From the NCBI RefSeq assembly GCF_029201565.1, contig NZ_CP104002.1, positions 823,001-887,000 of the forward strand: DNA of 64,000 bases, in the 5' to 3' direction. Shown piece by piece: positions 16,668 to 25,576 of the stretch; position 1 is the stretch's first letter; every line of letters begins with the position of its first letter. A program made the translations under genes and the position numbers. This DNA comes from Devosia sp. SD17-2 (lineage in GTDB: Bacteria > Pseudomonadota > Alphaproteobacteria > Rhizobiales > Devosiaceae). Under the pieces are notes generated by a model, which was not told the origin of the DNA, ran no database searches, and saw only the letters and a program-made list of their open reading frames with translations.

Positions 16668-18089
16668 GTGTCCCAATCTCCTGACCTGTGCATTGTGGGT
16701 GCCGGTGCCCTTGGCATCGCTCTTGCCCTCCATGCTCGCCGTCTCGGAGCCAGTGTCGTGCTGGCCGGCCGGGAAGGGGGCGAGCAGGGGGATCAAGACC
16801 AGTCTGCGCTAAGGCTTGCGGCTCTTTCCGCCAGTGCAGCCATGGCCGAAACCCTCCGCCGATCCGCCTCGATGGGGCTGCCGGAGCCCCGCAAGCCGGC
16901 GCTCAAGGCTGTCGCCGAGCGGGTCGAAGCCGTCGTTGGCCATCAGGGGATCGAGCACGATGACGTCATACTGACCGCGAAGGGAATAGAGGTCCTTCGC
17001 GGTGATGTCCAATTTGCCGGTCCACGCGCCCTTCAGATCGGTGACACGCTTATAAAGCCAGGTGCGACAATTCTCGCCTGCGGCTCGACGGCCATCGTGC
17101 CCGAGCTTGAGGGCATTGATCGCGTCCCCGCCTTCACGCTCGATTCCATTCTCGACAATACCCGTAAGCTGACCCATCTGGTGGTCATCGGCGGCGGCGA
17201 GGCGGCTGTCGAAATGGCCCAGCTCCAGCGTCGTCTTGGTGCCGAAGTCACTCTGGTGACGCAGGGCGAAGCTTTGCCCGGCTTTGATCGGGAGGGGGTC
17301 AATATCCTGTTGCGCAGCCTCGAGGGCGAAGGCGTGCGTATTCTGGCTGGCAGCCGCGTCGCAAAGATCGTGCCGCGCGCCCAGGGCACGGGCGTGCTCG
17401 TTGAAACTGCTGAAGGTGAGACCGAGGCACTCGACGTCTCCCATATTCTCTTGGCCGAGGGTCGTGCGGTCGACTGGCGGGCGCTGGATCTCGCCAAGGC
17501 GCGGCTCCGTCCGCGCAAGGGAGAAGACACGGGACTGGTTCATGGTCCTCTGGGCCAGACCTCAAATCCCGCCGTGCGCCTTGTTGGTCCCGCCGCTGGT
17601 ATGGAGCAATTCCCCGCAGCCCTCGCGCATGGCCGGGCCGTGGTGGAAGCTCTGGTTCACGGTGGATCAGGGACGACGCCGATCGTGCCGCGCATTGTCG
17701 GTACGGAACCGGCGTTGGCCCAGTTGGGAGCCATGGCCGCGGGGTCGAACAAAAAGACCATCGGCCGTCAGCTGCTGCGGGCCAATCTGGGTGAGAATGC
17801 CCTGATGGCGGCGCGGGGGCAGCGCCGGGGCCTTGTCAAACTCGCTATCGAAAAGAATGAGCAGATCGTGGGCGCAGTCATCGTGGCGCCCGATGCCGGT
17901 GAGCTTGCCGGGCTCGTGGGGCTCGCCATGCACAGGCGTATTGGCCTCAGGGGGCTTGCAGCCATGCCCGTGCCGCGTCCGAGCCTTGCTGCCGCGCTGC
18001 AGGAGCTGGCCGATGAGGCGCTCCCACCGCGCCCCCCTTCCCCCTCCCTGAAGCTCCGGCGAGCCGTTCGGTCTCTCATTACGCGCTAG
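16668..18089 (+). CDS. FAD/NAD-dependent oxidoreductase lacking the redox disulfide
   Basis: 473 residues from GTG, where the FAD motif DLCIVGAGALGIALALHARRLG begins; the open frame upstream is not protein-like. The second nucleotide site is VVIGGGEAAVEMAQLQRRLG, and a C-terminal dimerisation-like domain starts near residue 350. The overall layout is that of lipoamide dehydrogenase or mercuric reductase. The first helix reads GGEQGDQDQSALRLAAL where the family has its CxxxxC disulfide, and the C-terminus reads VPRPSLAAAL where the family has HPTxxE. It therefore cannot use the usual dithiol chemistry. The substrate is unknown. A histidine kinase gene follows 51 bp downstream. Confidence 0.85.
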   Translation: MSQSPDLCIVGAGALGIALALHARRLGASVVLAGREGGEQGDQDQSALRLAALSASAAMAETLRRSASMGLPEPRKPALKAVAERVEAVVGHQGIEHDDVILTAKGIEVLRGDVQFAGPRALQIGDTLIKPGATILACGSTAIVPELEGIDRVPAFTLDSILDNTRKLTHLVVIGGGEAAVEMAQLQRRLGAEVTLVTQGEALPGFDREGVNILLRSLEGEGVRILAGSRVAKIVPRAQGTGVLVETAEGETEALDVSHILLAEGRAVDWRALDLAKARLRPRKGEDTGLVHGPLGQTSNPAVRLVGPAAGMEQFPAALAHGRAVVEALVHGGSGTTPIVPRIVGTEPALAQLGAMAAGSNKKTIGRQLLRANLGENALMAARGQRRGLVKLAIEKNEQIVGAVIVAPDAGELAGLVGLAMHRRIGLRGLAAMPVPRPSLAAALQELADEALPPRPPSPSLKLRRAVRSLITR

Positions 18090-18140
18090 GCGTGGCGGAG
18101 GGGTGACCGGCAGAGGCGCTTGGCTTAATATCGAATCACG

Positions 18141-19568
18141 ATGTCCGACGAATCCCGTGCCAGTACCGTTCGTCTTTCCAGCCTGTCCAACAAGCTGATA
18201 GCCGCGATCATTGCTGTCATCTTTCTCGTCGAGATCGTGATCTACCTCCCATCCCTCGCCATGTTCCGCGCTACCTGGCTCGATGATCGGCTGCGTGTGG
18301 GTGTCGTGGCCGCACGTGTGCTGGACGCCGTGCCCGACGTAATGGCCCTGCCGCGCAGCCTGACCGACCGCCTGCTGACCTCCGCCGGGGCGGACGCCAT
18401 CGTCTATCGCCGTGCCGGCCAGAGCCAGCTCATCGAGCTGGCCGAGCCGGTGTCGCCCGAAGTCGTCGTGACCGCCGACATGCGCCAGCGCGATATCGGC
18501 AGCCTGATGGTCGGCGCCATCGACACGCTGCTGGCCGGGCCCGGGCGAACGCTTCGAATCATCGGGGAGGGGGACATTGACGAAAGTCTCGTCGAGATTC
18601 TTATGCCCGAGACGCAGCTGCGGCGGGACATGATCGACTATTCGCGCAATATCCTTCTGGTCTCGCTCGGCATCGCCGCCGTGACGGCCTTTGCGCTCTA
18701 TATGCTGGTCAGCCAGCTCTTCATTTTACCGATCCAGCGACTGACGCGAAACATATTGAGTTTCCGGCAGGCCCCCGAGAATGCCTCGCTCATCCTCAGC
18801 GCCACGACGCGGCGGGACGAGATCGGCGTGCTTGAACGCGAGCTCTCGGCCATGGAAGGGGAATTGTTCTCCATGCTGCGCCAGCAGCGCCATCTGGCTG
18901 ACCTCGGCCTCGCCGTCGCCAAGATCAATCACGATCTGCGCAATACGCTCACTTCGGCGCAATTGCTTTCCGATCAGGTGGCGACGCTCGATGATCCCAA
19001 AGTGCAGCGCCTCGCTCCGCGGCTCGTCACCACGCTCGACAAGGCCATCGGCTTTGCCCAGTCAGTGCTCGACTATGGGCGCGAAGCGGCAAGCGTGCCG
19101 GTGCTGGCACCCGTCGCCCTGCGTGGCCTCGTCGAGGACGCAGCTTTTGAGGCCCGGGTCGCCGGACACCCCGATATCAGTTTCGACAATGCCATTGCCG
19201 AGGATGTCGTTGTTCTCATCGATGCGGGGCAGATGGGGCGGGTCTTCGTCAATCTGCTCAAGAACGCCCGCGAGGCGCTGGAAGCCGCGCCGCAGCGTGC
19301 GGGCGCGCAGATAGTCGTCACTTCGCATCTGGTCGGCGCTGACGTTAACGTGTGGGTCACAGATAACGGCCCGGGGCTGCCGCCACGCGCCCGCGACAAT
19401 CTTTTTGTCGCCTTCGAAGGATCGGCCCGCGCCGGCGGAACTGGCCTAGGCCTTGCGATTGCACGCGAATTGACCGAGGCCAACGGCGGCCAGCTGCGCC
19501 ATGTTGACCCTGAAGAGGGCGGAACCCGCTTCGAATTGGTCTTGCCTGTGGATATTCACAGCCAATGA
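18141..19568 (+). CDS. Membrane sensor histidine kinase
   Basis: 475 residues. Two membrane helices (about 15-38 and 172-196) flank a periplasmic sensor of roughly 130 residues, followed by HAMP. The dimerisation helix carries the phospho-accepting histidine in KINHDLRNTLTSAQ. The ATPase domain shows the N box VNLLKNAREAL, G1 VTDNGPGLP and G2 GGTGLGLAIARELTEANGG. No response regulator gene lies nearby, so it is an orphan kinase in this window. It probably shares a transcript with the flavoprotein upstream. The signal is unknown. Confidence 0.9.
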   Translation: MSDESRASTVRLSSLSNKLIAAIIAVIFLVEIVIYLPSLAMFRATWLDDRLRVGVVAARVLDAVPDVMALPRSLTDRLLTSAGADAIVYRRAGQSQLIELAEPVSPEVVVTADMRQRDIGSLMVGAIDTLLAGPGRTLRIIGEGDIDESLVEILMPETQLRRDMIDYSRNILLVSLGIAAVTAFALYMLVSQLFILPIQRLTRNILSFRQAPENASLILSATTRRDEIGVLERELSAMEGELFSMLRQQRHLADLGLAVAKINHDLRNTLTSAQLLSDQVATLDDPKVQRLAPRLVTTLDKAIGFAQSVLDYGREAASVPVLAPVALRGLVEDAAFEARVAGHPDISFDNAIAEDVVVLIDAGQMGRVFVNLLKNAREALEAAPQRAGAQIVVTSHLVGADVNVWVTDNGPGLPPRARDNLFVAFEGSARAGGTGLGLAIARELTEANGGQLRHVDPEEGGTRFELVLPVDIHSQ

Positions 19569-19689
19569 GACATTGACGGCAAAAAGCTGTCGCTGCCGCT
19601 TGCAATGCGGAAAACACCAATGTAATGGGTTGCCTCGTTGGACGGAGAGATTGCTCTCCCCCAGCAAACGCCGCGAAAAAGCGGCATGC

Positions 19690-19766
19690 GCGCCCGTAGC
19701 TCAGCTGGATAGAGCACCAGACTACGAATCTGGGGGTCGGACGTTCGAATCGTTCCGGGCGCGCCA
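19690..19766 (+). tRNA. tRNA-Arg (anticodon ACG)
   Basis: A 77-base cloverleaf. Acceptor GCGCCCG pairs with CGGGCGC, the D arm is GCTCAGCTGGATAGAGC, anticodon stem CCAGA/TCTGG holds CTACGAA, and the T loop is TTCGAAT. Discriminator G and an encoded CCA end the gene. The A of ACG is normally edited to inosine to read CGU, CGC and CGA. Confidence 0.96.
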
Positions 19767-20062
19767 TTTCTACCTTTCAGTGTAGAAATTCAATTTTTCC
19801 CAACATAATCAATGATCGCTTTGCCTGCAGGGCAGTGTTGCCCTCGGGCATCTCGCCCTGTCGTGTTGGGTTGGACTCATCGCGCGCCAAGAGCGTAGGC
19901 TGATCGCCACAGCATGATGATCCACGCCCCAGCAGGGGCACTCAGCGGCTGTTGGGGGCCTCTGCGGTGTCGCGCGTGGGTCCGGCGGTGCCCAGGCCTC
20001 GTGGTGGCCCTTCTGAGGCGTTGTACGCCGGCCATACATTCGGAGGGGCTTGTGCCCAAATG
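19767..20062. other. Gene-free stretch after tRNA-Arg
   Basis: About 300 bases with no convincing gene. Short open frames lack ribosome sites and family features. A G/C-rich segment (19930-20040) contains no strong hairpin. No direct repeat of the tRNA 3' end was noticed, so there is no sign of an integrated element. Confidence 0.5.
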
Positions 20063-20092
20063 ATAACGCCCGATCCGGGGATCGGGCGTTAT
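20063..20092 (-). terminator. Terminator of the sugar ABC operon
   Basis: ATAACGCCCGATCC is perfectly complementary to GGATCGGGCGTTAT, with a two-base centre. It lies 29 bases past the ATPase gene's stop codon on the minus strand. Confidence 0.75.
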
Positions 20093-20120
20093 CTAGAGGT
20101 GGCGCCAAGTGCCGCGTTAT

Positions 20121-21197
20121 TTAGCCGATGCGGTGGCGGTCGCTTCCGAACAGGTGGGCGGCAGCCGGATCGAAGGCGAGGGAGATCGGGGCGCCAGCGG
20201 AGTGTCCCGACTGACCGGGCAGGACGGCGGTAATTTCCCCGCCTTCAGCCAGTTTCACGCGGACGACCGTTTCGTTACCGAGTTGCTCGATGAGCTGAAC
20301 GATGCCCTTGAGCGGACCATTTGCGTCGGACACGAGAGCATGCGGGCGCACGCCGAGGGTAACCGCATCGCCAGCAGCGACCGACGCGATGCCTTCAGTG
20401 GCGACTTCAACCTTTGTGGTGCCAAGTGCGACCGTGACGAGGCCGTTGCCGACCTCTTCGATCTTGCCAGGAACAAGGTTCATGTTTGGAGCGCCAATAA
20501 AGCCGGCGACAAAGAGATTGGCGGGCTTGTTATAAAGCTCGAGCGGGGAGCCGACCTGCTGGACGACGCCGGCATCGAGCACCACGATCTTGTCGGCCAG
20601 CGTCATGGCCTCCACCTGATCATGGGTCACATAGATCATGGTAGCGTCGAGATCCTTGTGCAGGCGCGCCAGTTCCATCCGCATGTCCCCGCGAAGGGCT
20701 GCGTCAAGGTTCGACAGGGGTTCGTCGAAGAGGAAGACGTCAGGCTGGCGCACGATGGCGCGGCCGATGGCGACGCGCTGGCGCTGGCCGCCGGAGAGCT
20801 GGGCAGGCTTGCGATCGAGCAGGTGCTCCATCTGCAGGATGCGGGCCGCTTCGCGGATCTTGGCGTCGCGCACATCCTTGGCCGTGCCAGCCATTTTGAG
20901 CCCAAAACCGACATTGTCGTAAACGCTCATATGGGGATAGAGCGCGTAGGACTGGAACACCATGGCGACGCCACGGTCACGCGGCTCGACGTCGTTGACG
21001 ACGCGGTCGCCTATGGCGATCGTACCTTCGGTGATGTCCTCAAGCCCGGCAATCATGCGCAGCAAGGTGGACTTTCCGCAGCCTGATGGCCCGACGAAGA
21101 CGACAAACTCACCATGGGCGATGTCGAGGTCGACGCCTTTGATGACAGGCACTGGGCCGTAATTCTTGCGGACGGAGCGGATGGTCAGGCCAGCCAT
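20121..21197 (-). CDS. Sugar ABC importer ATPase (UgpC/MalK type)
   Basis: 358 residues. The ATPase domain has Walker A GPSGCGKST, signature LSGGQRQRVAIGRA, Walker B VFLFDEPLSNLD and switch histidine in VTHDQVEAM. The C-terminal TOBE/OB domain (about 240-358) is that of MalK-type ATPases, which drive CUT1 carbohydrate importers. It is the last gene of an operon transcribed as binding protein, two permeases, ATPase, and ends at a strong terminator. Confidence 0.95.
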   Translation of the reverse strand: MAGLTIRSVRKNYGPVPVIKGVDLDIAHGEFVVFVGPSGCGKSTLLRMIAGLEDITEGTIAIGDRVVNDVEPRDRGVAMVFQSYALYPHMSVYDNVGFGLKMAGTAKDVRDAKIREAARILQMEHLLDRKPAQLSGGQRQRVAIGRAIVRQPDVFLFDEPLSNLDAALRGDMRMELARLHKDLDATMIYVTHDQVEAMTLADKIVVLDAGVVQQVGSPLELYNKPANLFVAGFIGAPNMNLVPGKIEEVGNGLVTVALGTTKVEVATEGIASVAAGDAVTLGVRPHALVSDANGPLKGIVQLIEQLGNETVVRVKLAEGGEITAVLPGQSGHSAGAPISLAFDPAAAHLFGSDRHRIG

Positions 21198-21210
21198 GGA
21201 AGAAACTCCT

Positions 21211-22035
21211 TTAGCCCTTCACCGCGCCCTGCATCAGGGCGGCGACGAACTGGCGTTGGAACATGAGGAAAATGATGATGGTCGGCGTGAGGATGAGCAG
21301 CGCGCCGGCGCAGAGCAGCGGAATATCGGTGCCCCACTGGCCCTGGAAGGCGCCGAGGGCACCCGCCATGGTGCGCTGCATCGGGTCCTGCACCAAGACC
21401 ACGGGCAGCAGGAACTGGTTCCAGGTCCAGAGGAAAAGCAGGATGGTCAGCGACATGATGGCCGGACGGGCCAAGGGCACCTGCACATACCAGAATTCCC
21501 GCCAGCGTGTGGCGCCGTCGAGCTGGGCCGCTTCGGTGAGGTCGTGCGGCACGTTGAGGAAGTGCGCGCGCATCCAGTAGACGCCAAAGGGCATGTAGAG
21601 GCCGATCAGCGGCAGGATGATTGCAAAGCGGGTGTTGAGGAGGCCCATGGCCCGCACTTCGTAATAAAGCGGCGTGATCACCGCCTCGAAAGGCAGCGTC
21701 AGGCCGAAGACGAAGATCAGGTAGAGCCACTTGTATTTATTGGTGGTGAGCTTGGCCAAGCCATAGCCCGCCATGGTGGCCAGAAGCACGGAGATCGGTA
21801 CCACGCCTAGAACGATCAGCCCGCTCGAGATGAGCAGTTGGTCCATTTTAGCGACTTCGAAGGCACGGACGAAATTGCCCCATTGCGGGTCTGCCGGCCA
21901 TTGCAGGCCATTGGGATAGGTGCCCTGCGGCGCCAGCGCGGCCGAGAGCATGGAGAGGAAGGGCAGCAGGGTCAGGATCATCAGGATGATGATGAGACCC
22001 CGCGCGACGAGTGTGTTTGGACGCGGCAGTGTCAT
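21211..22035 (-). CDS. Sugar ABC importer permease (MalG type)
   Basis: 274 residues starting at MTLPRPNTLV, where ATGA overlaps the stop of the partner permease; an upstream GTG would add seven residues. About six membrane helices are visible. The EAA loop, which docks on the ATPase, reads EAAQLDGATRWREFWYVQVP. It forms the import channel with the neighbouring permease. Confidence 0.93.
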   Translation of the reverse strand: MTLPRPNTLVARGLIIILMILTLLPFLSMLSAALAPQGTYPNGLQWPADPQWGNFVRAFEVAKMDQLLISSGLIVLGVVPISVLLATMAGYGLAKLTTNKYKWLYLIFVFGLTLPFEAVITPLYYEVRAMGLLNTRFAIILPLIGLYMPFGVYWMRAHFLNVPHDLTEAAQLDGATRWREFWYVQVPLARPAIMSLTILLFLWTWNQFLLPVVLVQDPMQRTMAGALGAFQGQWGTDIPLLCAGALLILTPTIIIFLMFQRQFVAALMQGAVKG

Positions 22036-22955
22036 TTCTTTTCCCGAGCGAACCACTGGACCGGTGCGATGGAGATCAGCACCAGGATCATCAGGACAAT
22101 GGCCAGCGCCGAGGCGAGGCCAACCTGACGATGGGCAAAGGCGAGGCGATAGATCTCGAGCCCGGGCACCATGGTCGTAATGCCCGGACCGCCCTGGGTG
22201 GCGATGTAGACGATGTCAAAGCTCGCCAGCGCCGAGATGACGGTGAGGGTCACGCAGACGGCGATTTCCTGACGAAGACCGGGCAGGGTGATGTAACGGA
22301 ATTCATGCCAAGGGCGCGCGCCGTCGAGACGGGCGGCCTCATAGAGGCTCGGGTCGATCTTGGTGATGCCGGTGACAAGCAGCATGGTGCAGAGGCCGAG
22401 CAAGACCCATGCACCGATGATGCCGACAGCGGGCAGGGCCCAGACGAAGTCGCCCAGCCAGCCGCGCGCCCAGTCGGAGAGACCGACGGCACGCAGGCCC
22501 TGATTGACGACACCGGTATTGGCGAACATCCAGCTCCAGGCGATGCCGGCGGCAACCAGCGGAATGACCTGGGGCAGGAACAGAATGGTGCGGGTCGCGG
22601 TGCCGAACGGCCCCGCCATATGGCCGCGGATGACGGACGCGACCGCCAGTCCCAGCACGACCGGAATGATGGTGAAATAGCCCACGAGCTGGAAGGCATT
22701 GCCGATGATCTGCAGCAGCTTGGGGTCGGTCAGGACTGTGATGTAGTTGGTGAGGCCGTGGAAACGCGCCTCGCCGATCCCGTCCCAGCGCAGGAACGAG
22801 TAGTAAAAGCTCATGGCCAGTGGTACGAGCACGAAGGCTGCGTAAAAGGCGAAGGCGGGGGCAACAAAGAGCCAGGCCGCCCTTCTGGACTTGCGGCTCC
22901 CCCGGGACTGGGGGAGCCGCTGTTCTTGCCGCTGCGCGGCAGGTGTCGAGGACAT
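22032..22955 (-). CDS. Sugar ABC importer permease (MalF type)
   Basis: 307 residues with a basic cytoplasmic N-terminus (RQEQRLPQSRGSRKSRRAA), about six membrane helices and the EAA loop EAARLDGARPWHEFRYITLP. Its stop codon overlaps the start of the second permease. The binding-protein gene lies 47 bp upstream. Together they form a CUT1-type carbohydrate importer under a LacI-type regulator. Confidence 0.93.
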   Translation of the reverse strand: MSSTPAAQRQEQRLPQSRGSRKSRRAAWLFVAPAFAFYAAFVLVPLAMSFYYSFLRWDGIGEARFHGLTNYITVLTDPKLLQIIGNAFQLVGYFTIIPVVLGLAVASVIRGHMAGPFGTATRTILFLPQVIPLVAAGIAWSWMFANTGVVNQGLRAVGLSDWARGWLGDFVWALPAVGIIGAWVLLGLCTMLLVTGITKIDPSLYEAARLDGARPWHEFRYITLPGLRQEIAVCVTLTVISALASFDIVYIATQGGPGITTMVPGLEIYRLAFAHRQVGLASALAIVLMILVLISIAPVQWFAREKK

Positions 22956-23002
22956 GTGTCTAGTTCACCTTCACTCTGTTCGTGTCGCGCAGCAGATCCC
23001 GA

Positions 23003-24307
23003 TCAGCGGGACAGCTGGGTCTCGTATTCGCGCTGGACGGCGTCGAGCAGGCCCTGGGCATTCTGCTGGCCGCCAACCATCTTCTGCAGTTCCGGGGTCC
23101 AGCCCGCGGCGAAGATAGCGCCGGTGGCGTTGGCGATGAAGTCCATCGCGCCATTGTCCTGGGCAAGGGTCGCGCCAGCGGCGAGCGAGGCTTCGGTCAC
23201 CGAGCCGGGTTCAACAGCCGGGATGGCCAGATCGGCCGGGCCGCCCGGGTTGGAACCGCCCACCGCAACGTTGATCTTGCGGGCTTCATCATTGGTGGCA
23301 ACCCAATCCAGGAAGAAGGCAGCGCAATCGGCATTGTTGGCATTGGCGCCGATACCGAAGGTCAGCGGTGCGGACATGGAAGCATGACGGCCACCCTCTT
23401 CCAGCGGCGGCATGATGAAGAAGCCGTACTTGCCGGCAGCATTGCTGTCAAAATTGCCGGATTCCCAGTCACCGTTGAACATGAAGAGGCCTTCGCCCCC
23501 CATGAAACGGCTCATCATCTGGAAATATTCGATGGCGTTGGCATCGGAGGGGAAGAAGCCGGACTTGATCCAACCTTCGAGGTGCTCGGCAGCCTTGAGG
23601 TTGTCAGCGGTGTTGATGGTGGCGCCGTCCTTCTGGAAGATCCAGTCGTTGATCGGCTCGGGCGCACCATAGGAGCCCATCAGGTTCTGCAGCGGGAAGG
23701 CGAGGCCGCCCGTGCCCTTATTGAACTGCATGATCGGCTGAATGCCGGCTTCCTTGGCCTTGGACATCAGCGCGTCGAGTTCGGCAAGGGTCTTGGGCGC
23801 TTCGGTCATGCCGATCTGGGCCGCCAGTTCCTTGTTATAGAACACGCCGGTCATCGAGTAATTGAGGCCCATGGCGTAGAGCGAGCCCGTGCCGCGCGGG
23901 CGGCCGCCGTCTTCAACGCGCAGCTGCACCAGCTGGCCAGCGGGGAACTTGTCCCAGCCGAATTCGTCGAAGTAACCGTCGAGATTCTTGAGCAGATTGT
24001 TGGCGACGAGGTCGGTCAACGAGGGCAGGCGGATCAGGTCCGGAGCGTTCGGCTCGGACAGGATGCGCGGCGAGTTCTCCATCATATTGGCGAACTGGTC
24101 TTCCTTGATGTCAAAGGTGACATTGGGGAACTGCTTGGTGAATTCTTCGGCCAGGCGCGTGGGCAGCGGGAAGCCGGTTTCAAAATATGAATTGAGTACG
24201 ACCGGGTCTGGGCCGCAGCTCGGTGCGGCCAGCGCGGTGCCGGCAGTCGCAGCAACCGACAAGGTCAGTGCGGCAATGCGCAGGGCGTGGCGGGACTGTT
24301 TTCTCAC
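23003..24307 (-). CDS. Sugar ABC importer substrate-binding protein
   Basis: 434 residues from GTG, placed five bases after a near-perfect ribosome site GGAGGAGGT; the longer TTG-initiated frame would swallow that site. Signal peptide: LRIAALTLSVAATAGTALA, cut before APSCGPDP. The mature protein is an SBP_bac_1 fold, with ETGFPLPTRLAEEFTKQFPNV near the start. It captures a carbohydrate in the periplasm for the adjacent permeases. Operon transcription begins near an 18-bp palindrome 43 bp upstream. Confidence 0.92.
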   Translation of the reverse strand: MRKQSRHALRIAALTLSVAATAGTALAAPSCGPDPVVLNSYFETGFPLPTRLAEEFTKQFPNVTFDIKEDQFANMMENSPRILSEPNAPDLIRLPSLTDLVANNLLKNLDGYFDEFGWDKFPAGQLVQLRVEDGGRPRGTGSLYAMGLNYSMTGVFYNKELAAQIGMTEAPKTLAELDALMSKAKEAGIQPIMQFNKGTGGLAFPLQNLMGSYGAPEPINDWIFQKDGATINTADNLKAAEHLEGWIKSGFFPSDANAIEYFQMMSRFMGGEGLFMFNGDWESGNFDSNAAGKYGFFIMPPLEEGGRHASMSAPLTFGIGANANNADCAAFFLDWVATNDEARKINVAVGGSNPGGPADLAIPAVEPGSVTEASLAAGATLAQDNGAMDFIANATGAIFAAGWTPELQKMVGGQQNAQGLLDAVQREYETQLSR

Positions 24308-24349
24308 GGTTACCTCCTCCAAGGGGTAGATGCAGTGGATATTTCCGTC

Positions 24350-24367
24350 TGCTAAATGGATTTAGCG
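24350..24367. promoter_or_regulatory. LacI-type operator, copy 1
   Basis: TGCTAAATGGATTTAGCG is a palindrome with arms CTAAAT/ATTTAG centred on GG, directly upstream of the binding-protein gene. It matches the palindrome at 26541-26558 beside the lacI-type gene in outer sequence, centre and length, so it is the likely binding site of that regulator. Confidence 0.75.
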
Positions 24368-24416
24368 CACGAGCACTCGACGCTGTCAATATGGCCGAAT
24401 GCGCGCAACGGATGAC

Positions 24417-25574
24417 TTAGACGATCGAGCGCAGGGCCGAGATAATCTCGGTCGCACGCTGATCCTCCGGCCCCATCATCCAATTGGTGACAAAGCCGAA
24501 TCCGATCTGGCGGGTGGGGTCGGCAAAGCCGACCTGTCCACCAGCGCCATCATGGCCGAAACAGGCGTCGCCAAGATAGCGCCGCGCTTCGGAATCAAGC
24601 TGGAAGCCATAGCCCCAGCGGGAGTAAGGCGGGTCACCGCCGAAAACGGGCTTCCCCTGGCTCTGGGCGCGGGTCGCATCGCCAATGGTAGCGGCATTAA
24701 GGAGGCGCACGCCGCGCGTGGGCGCGACAACGGCGGACCATATGGTGGCCAGCGCCTCTGCCGAGGCGATGCCGCCCGCGCCGGGGATTTCTGCTGCGCG
24801 AATACGCGCGGCGTTGAAACCGCCGGTTTCGCTGACGAGATCTACAGGCAGCGCATGGCCCAGCGTCATGGCCTTATAAGGCCAGTTCGGCGCGGTCTTC
24901 TTGGCCTCTTCTGCCCAAAGGTTCTGCAGCGGCTGGCTGACGCGGATATGCGCTGGCCGTTTCGCGTGTTCGTCCGGCAGGCCGATCCACGCATCGACGC
25001 CAAGTGGCGCGGTGATCAGCTCGCGAAAATAGGTCCCGACAGACTTGCCGGTGACCCTGCGGACTATTTCGCCGGCGACCCAGCCGTGGGTCAGGGCGTG
25101 ATATTGATAGCCCGTACCAAGCGTCCAAAGCGGCTCCTGCGCGGCGAGGACGGAGACGACGCGATCCCAGTCGACGATGTCGTCTTCGCTGAGATCGGCA
25201 CGCGGTGCGGAGAGTCCAGCCTGATGCGACAGCGCCTCGCCGACAGTGACGTTTTCTTTGCCGGCGGCGGCAAATTCAGGCCAGTACTGCGCGACAGGTG
25301 CCCGGTAATCGAGGCGACCTTCTTCCACCAGCCTGGCGGCGAGGATCGAGACCAGCCCCTTGGTGCAGGAGAAGATCGTGGTCGGTGTGTCCTTTTCCCA
25401 AAGACGGCCGTCACGCGCGTCAGCTACGCCCCCCCAGAGGTCGGCCACGGTCTCGCCGCCCCGAACGATATGGAGGCTCGCTCCCATCTGCGGGCGATCG
25501 GCGAAGGCGTTTTGGAAGGCTTCAGCCACCGGCTCGAAACCGGGCTGAACGTGCCCCTGGATTTCAATGGACAT
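24417..25574 (-). CDS. Serine hydrolase of the beta-lactamase/EstB family
   Basis: 385 residues. The active-site SxxK is S-C-T-K in IFSCTKGLVSIL (about residue 91), and the tyrosine motif is YQYHALTHGW (about residue 150). Class C-like folds of this kind include carboxylesterases, D-aminopeptidases and transesterases; no signal peptide is visible, so it probably acts in the cytoplasm as an esterase. It follows the glycosidase gene by only two bases, so the two are cotranscribed. An esterase would fit removal of acyl groups from an imported oligosaccharide. Confidence 0.85.
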   Translation of the reverse strand: MSIEIQGHVQPGFEPVAEAFQNAFADRPQMGASLHIVRGGETVADLWGGVADARDGRLWEKDTPTTIFSCTKGLVSILAARLVEEGRLDYRAPVAQYWPEFAAAGKENVTVGEALSHQAGLSAPRADLSEDDIVDWDRVVSVLAAQEPLWTLGTGYQYHALTHGWVAGEIVRRVTGKSVGTYFRELITAPLGVDAWIGLPDEHAKRPAHIRVSQPLQNLWAEEAKKTAPNWPYKAMTLGHALPVDLVSETGGFNAARIRAAEIPGAGGIASAEALATIWSAVVAPTRGVRLLNAATIGDATRAQSQGKPVFGGDPPYSRWGYGFQLDSEARRYLGDACFGHDGAGGQVGFADPTRQIGFGFVTNWMMGPEDQRATEIISALRSIV

Positions 25575-25576
25575 CG

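Noticed and set aside
19690..20108. tRNA-Arg as an integration site of a genomic island
   Set aside because: No integrase gene and no direct repeat of the tRNA end were found downstream.
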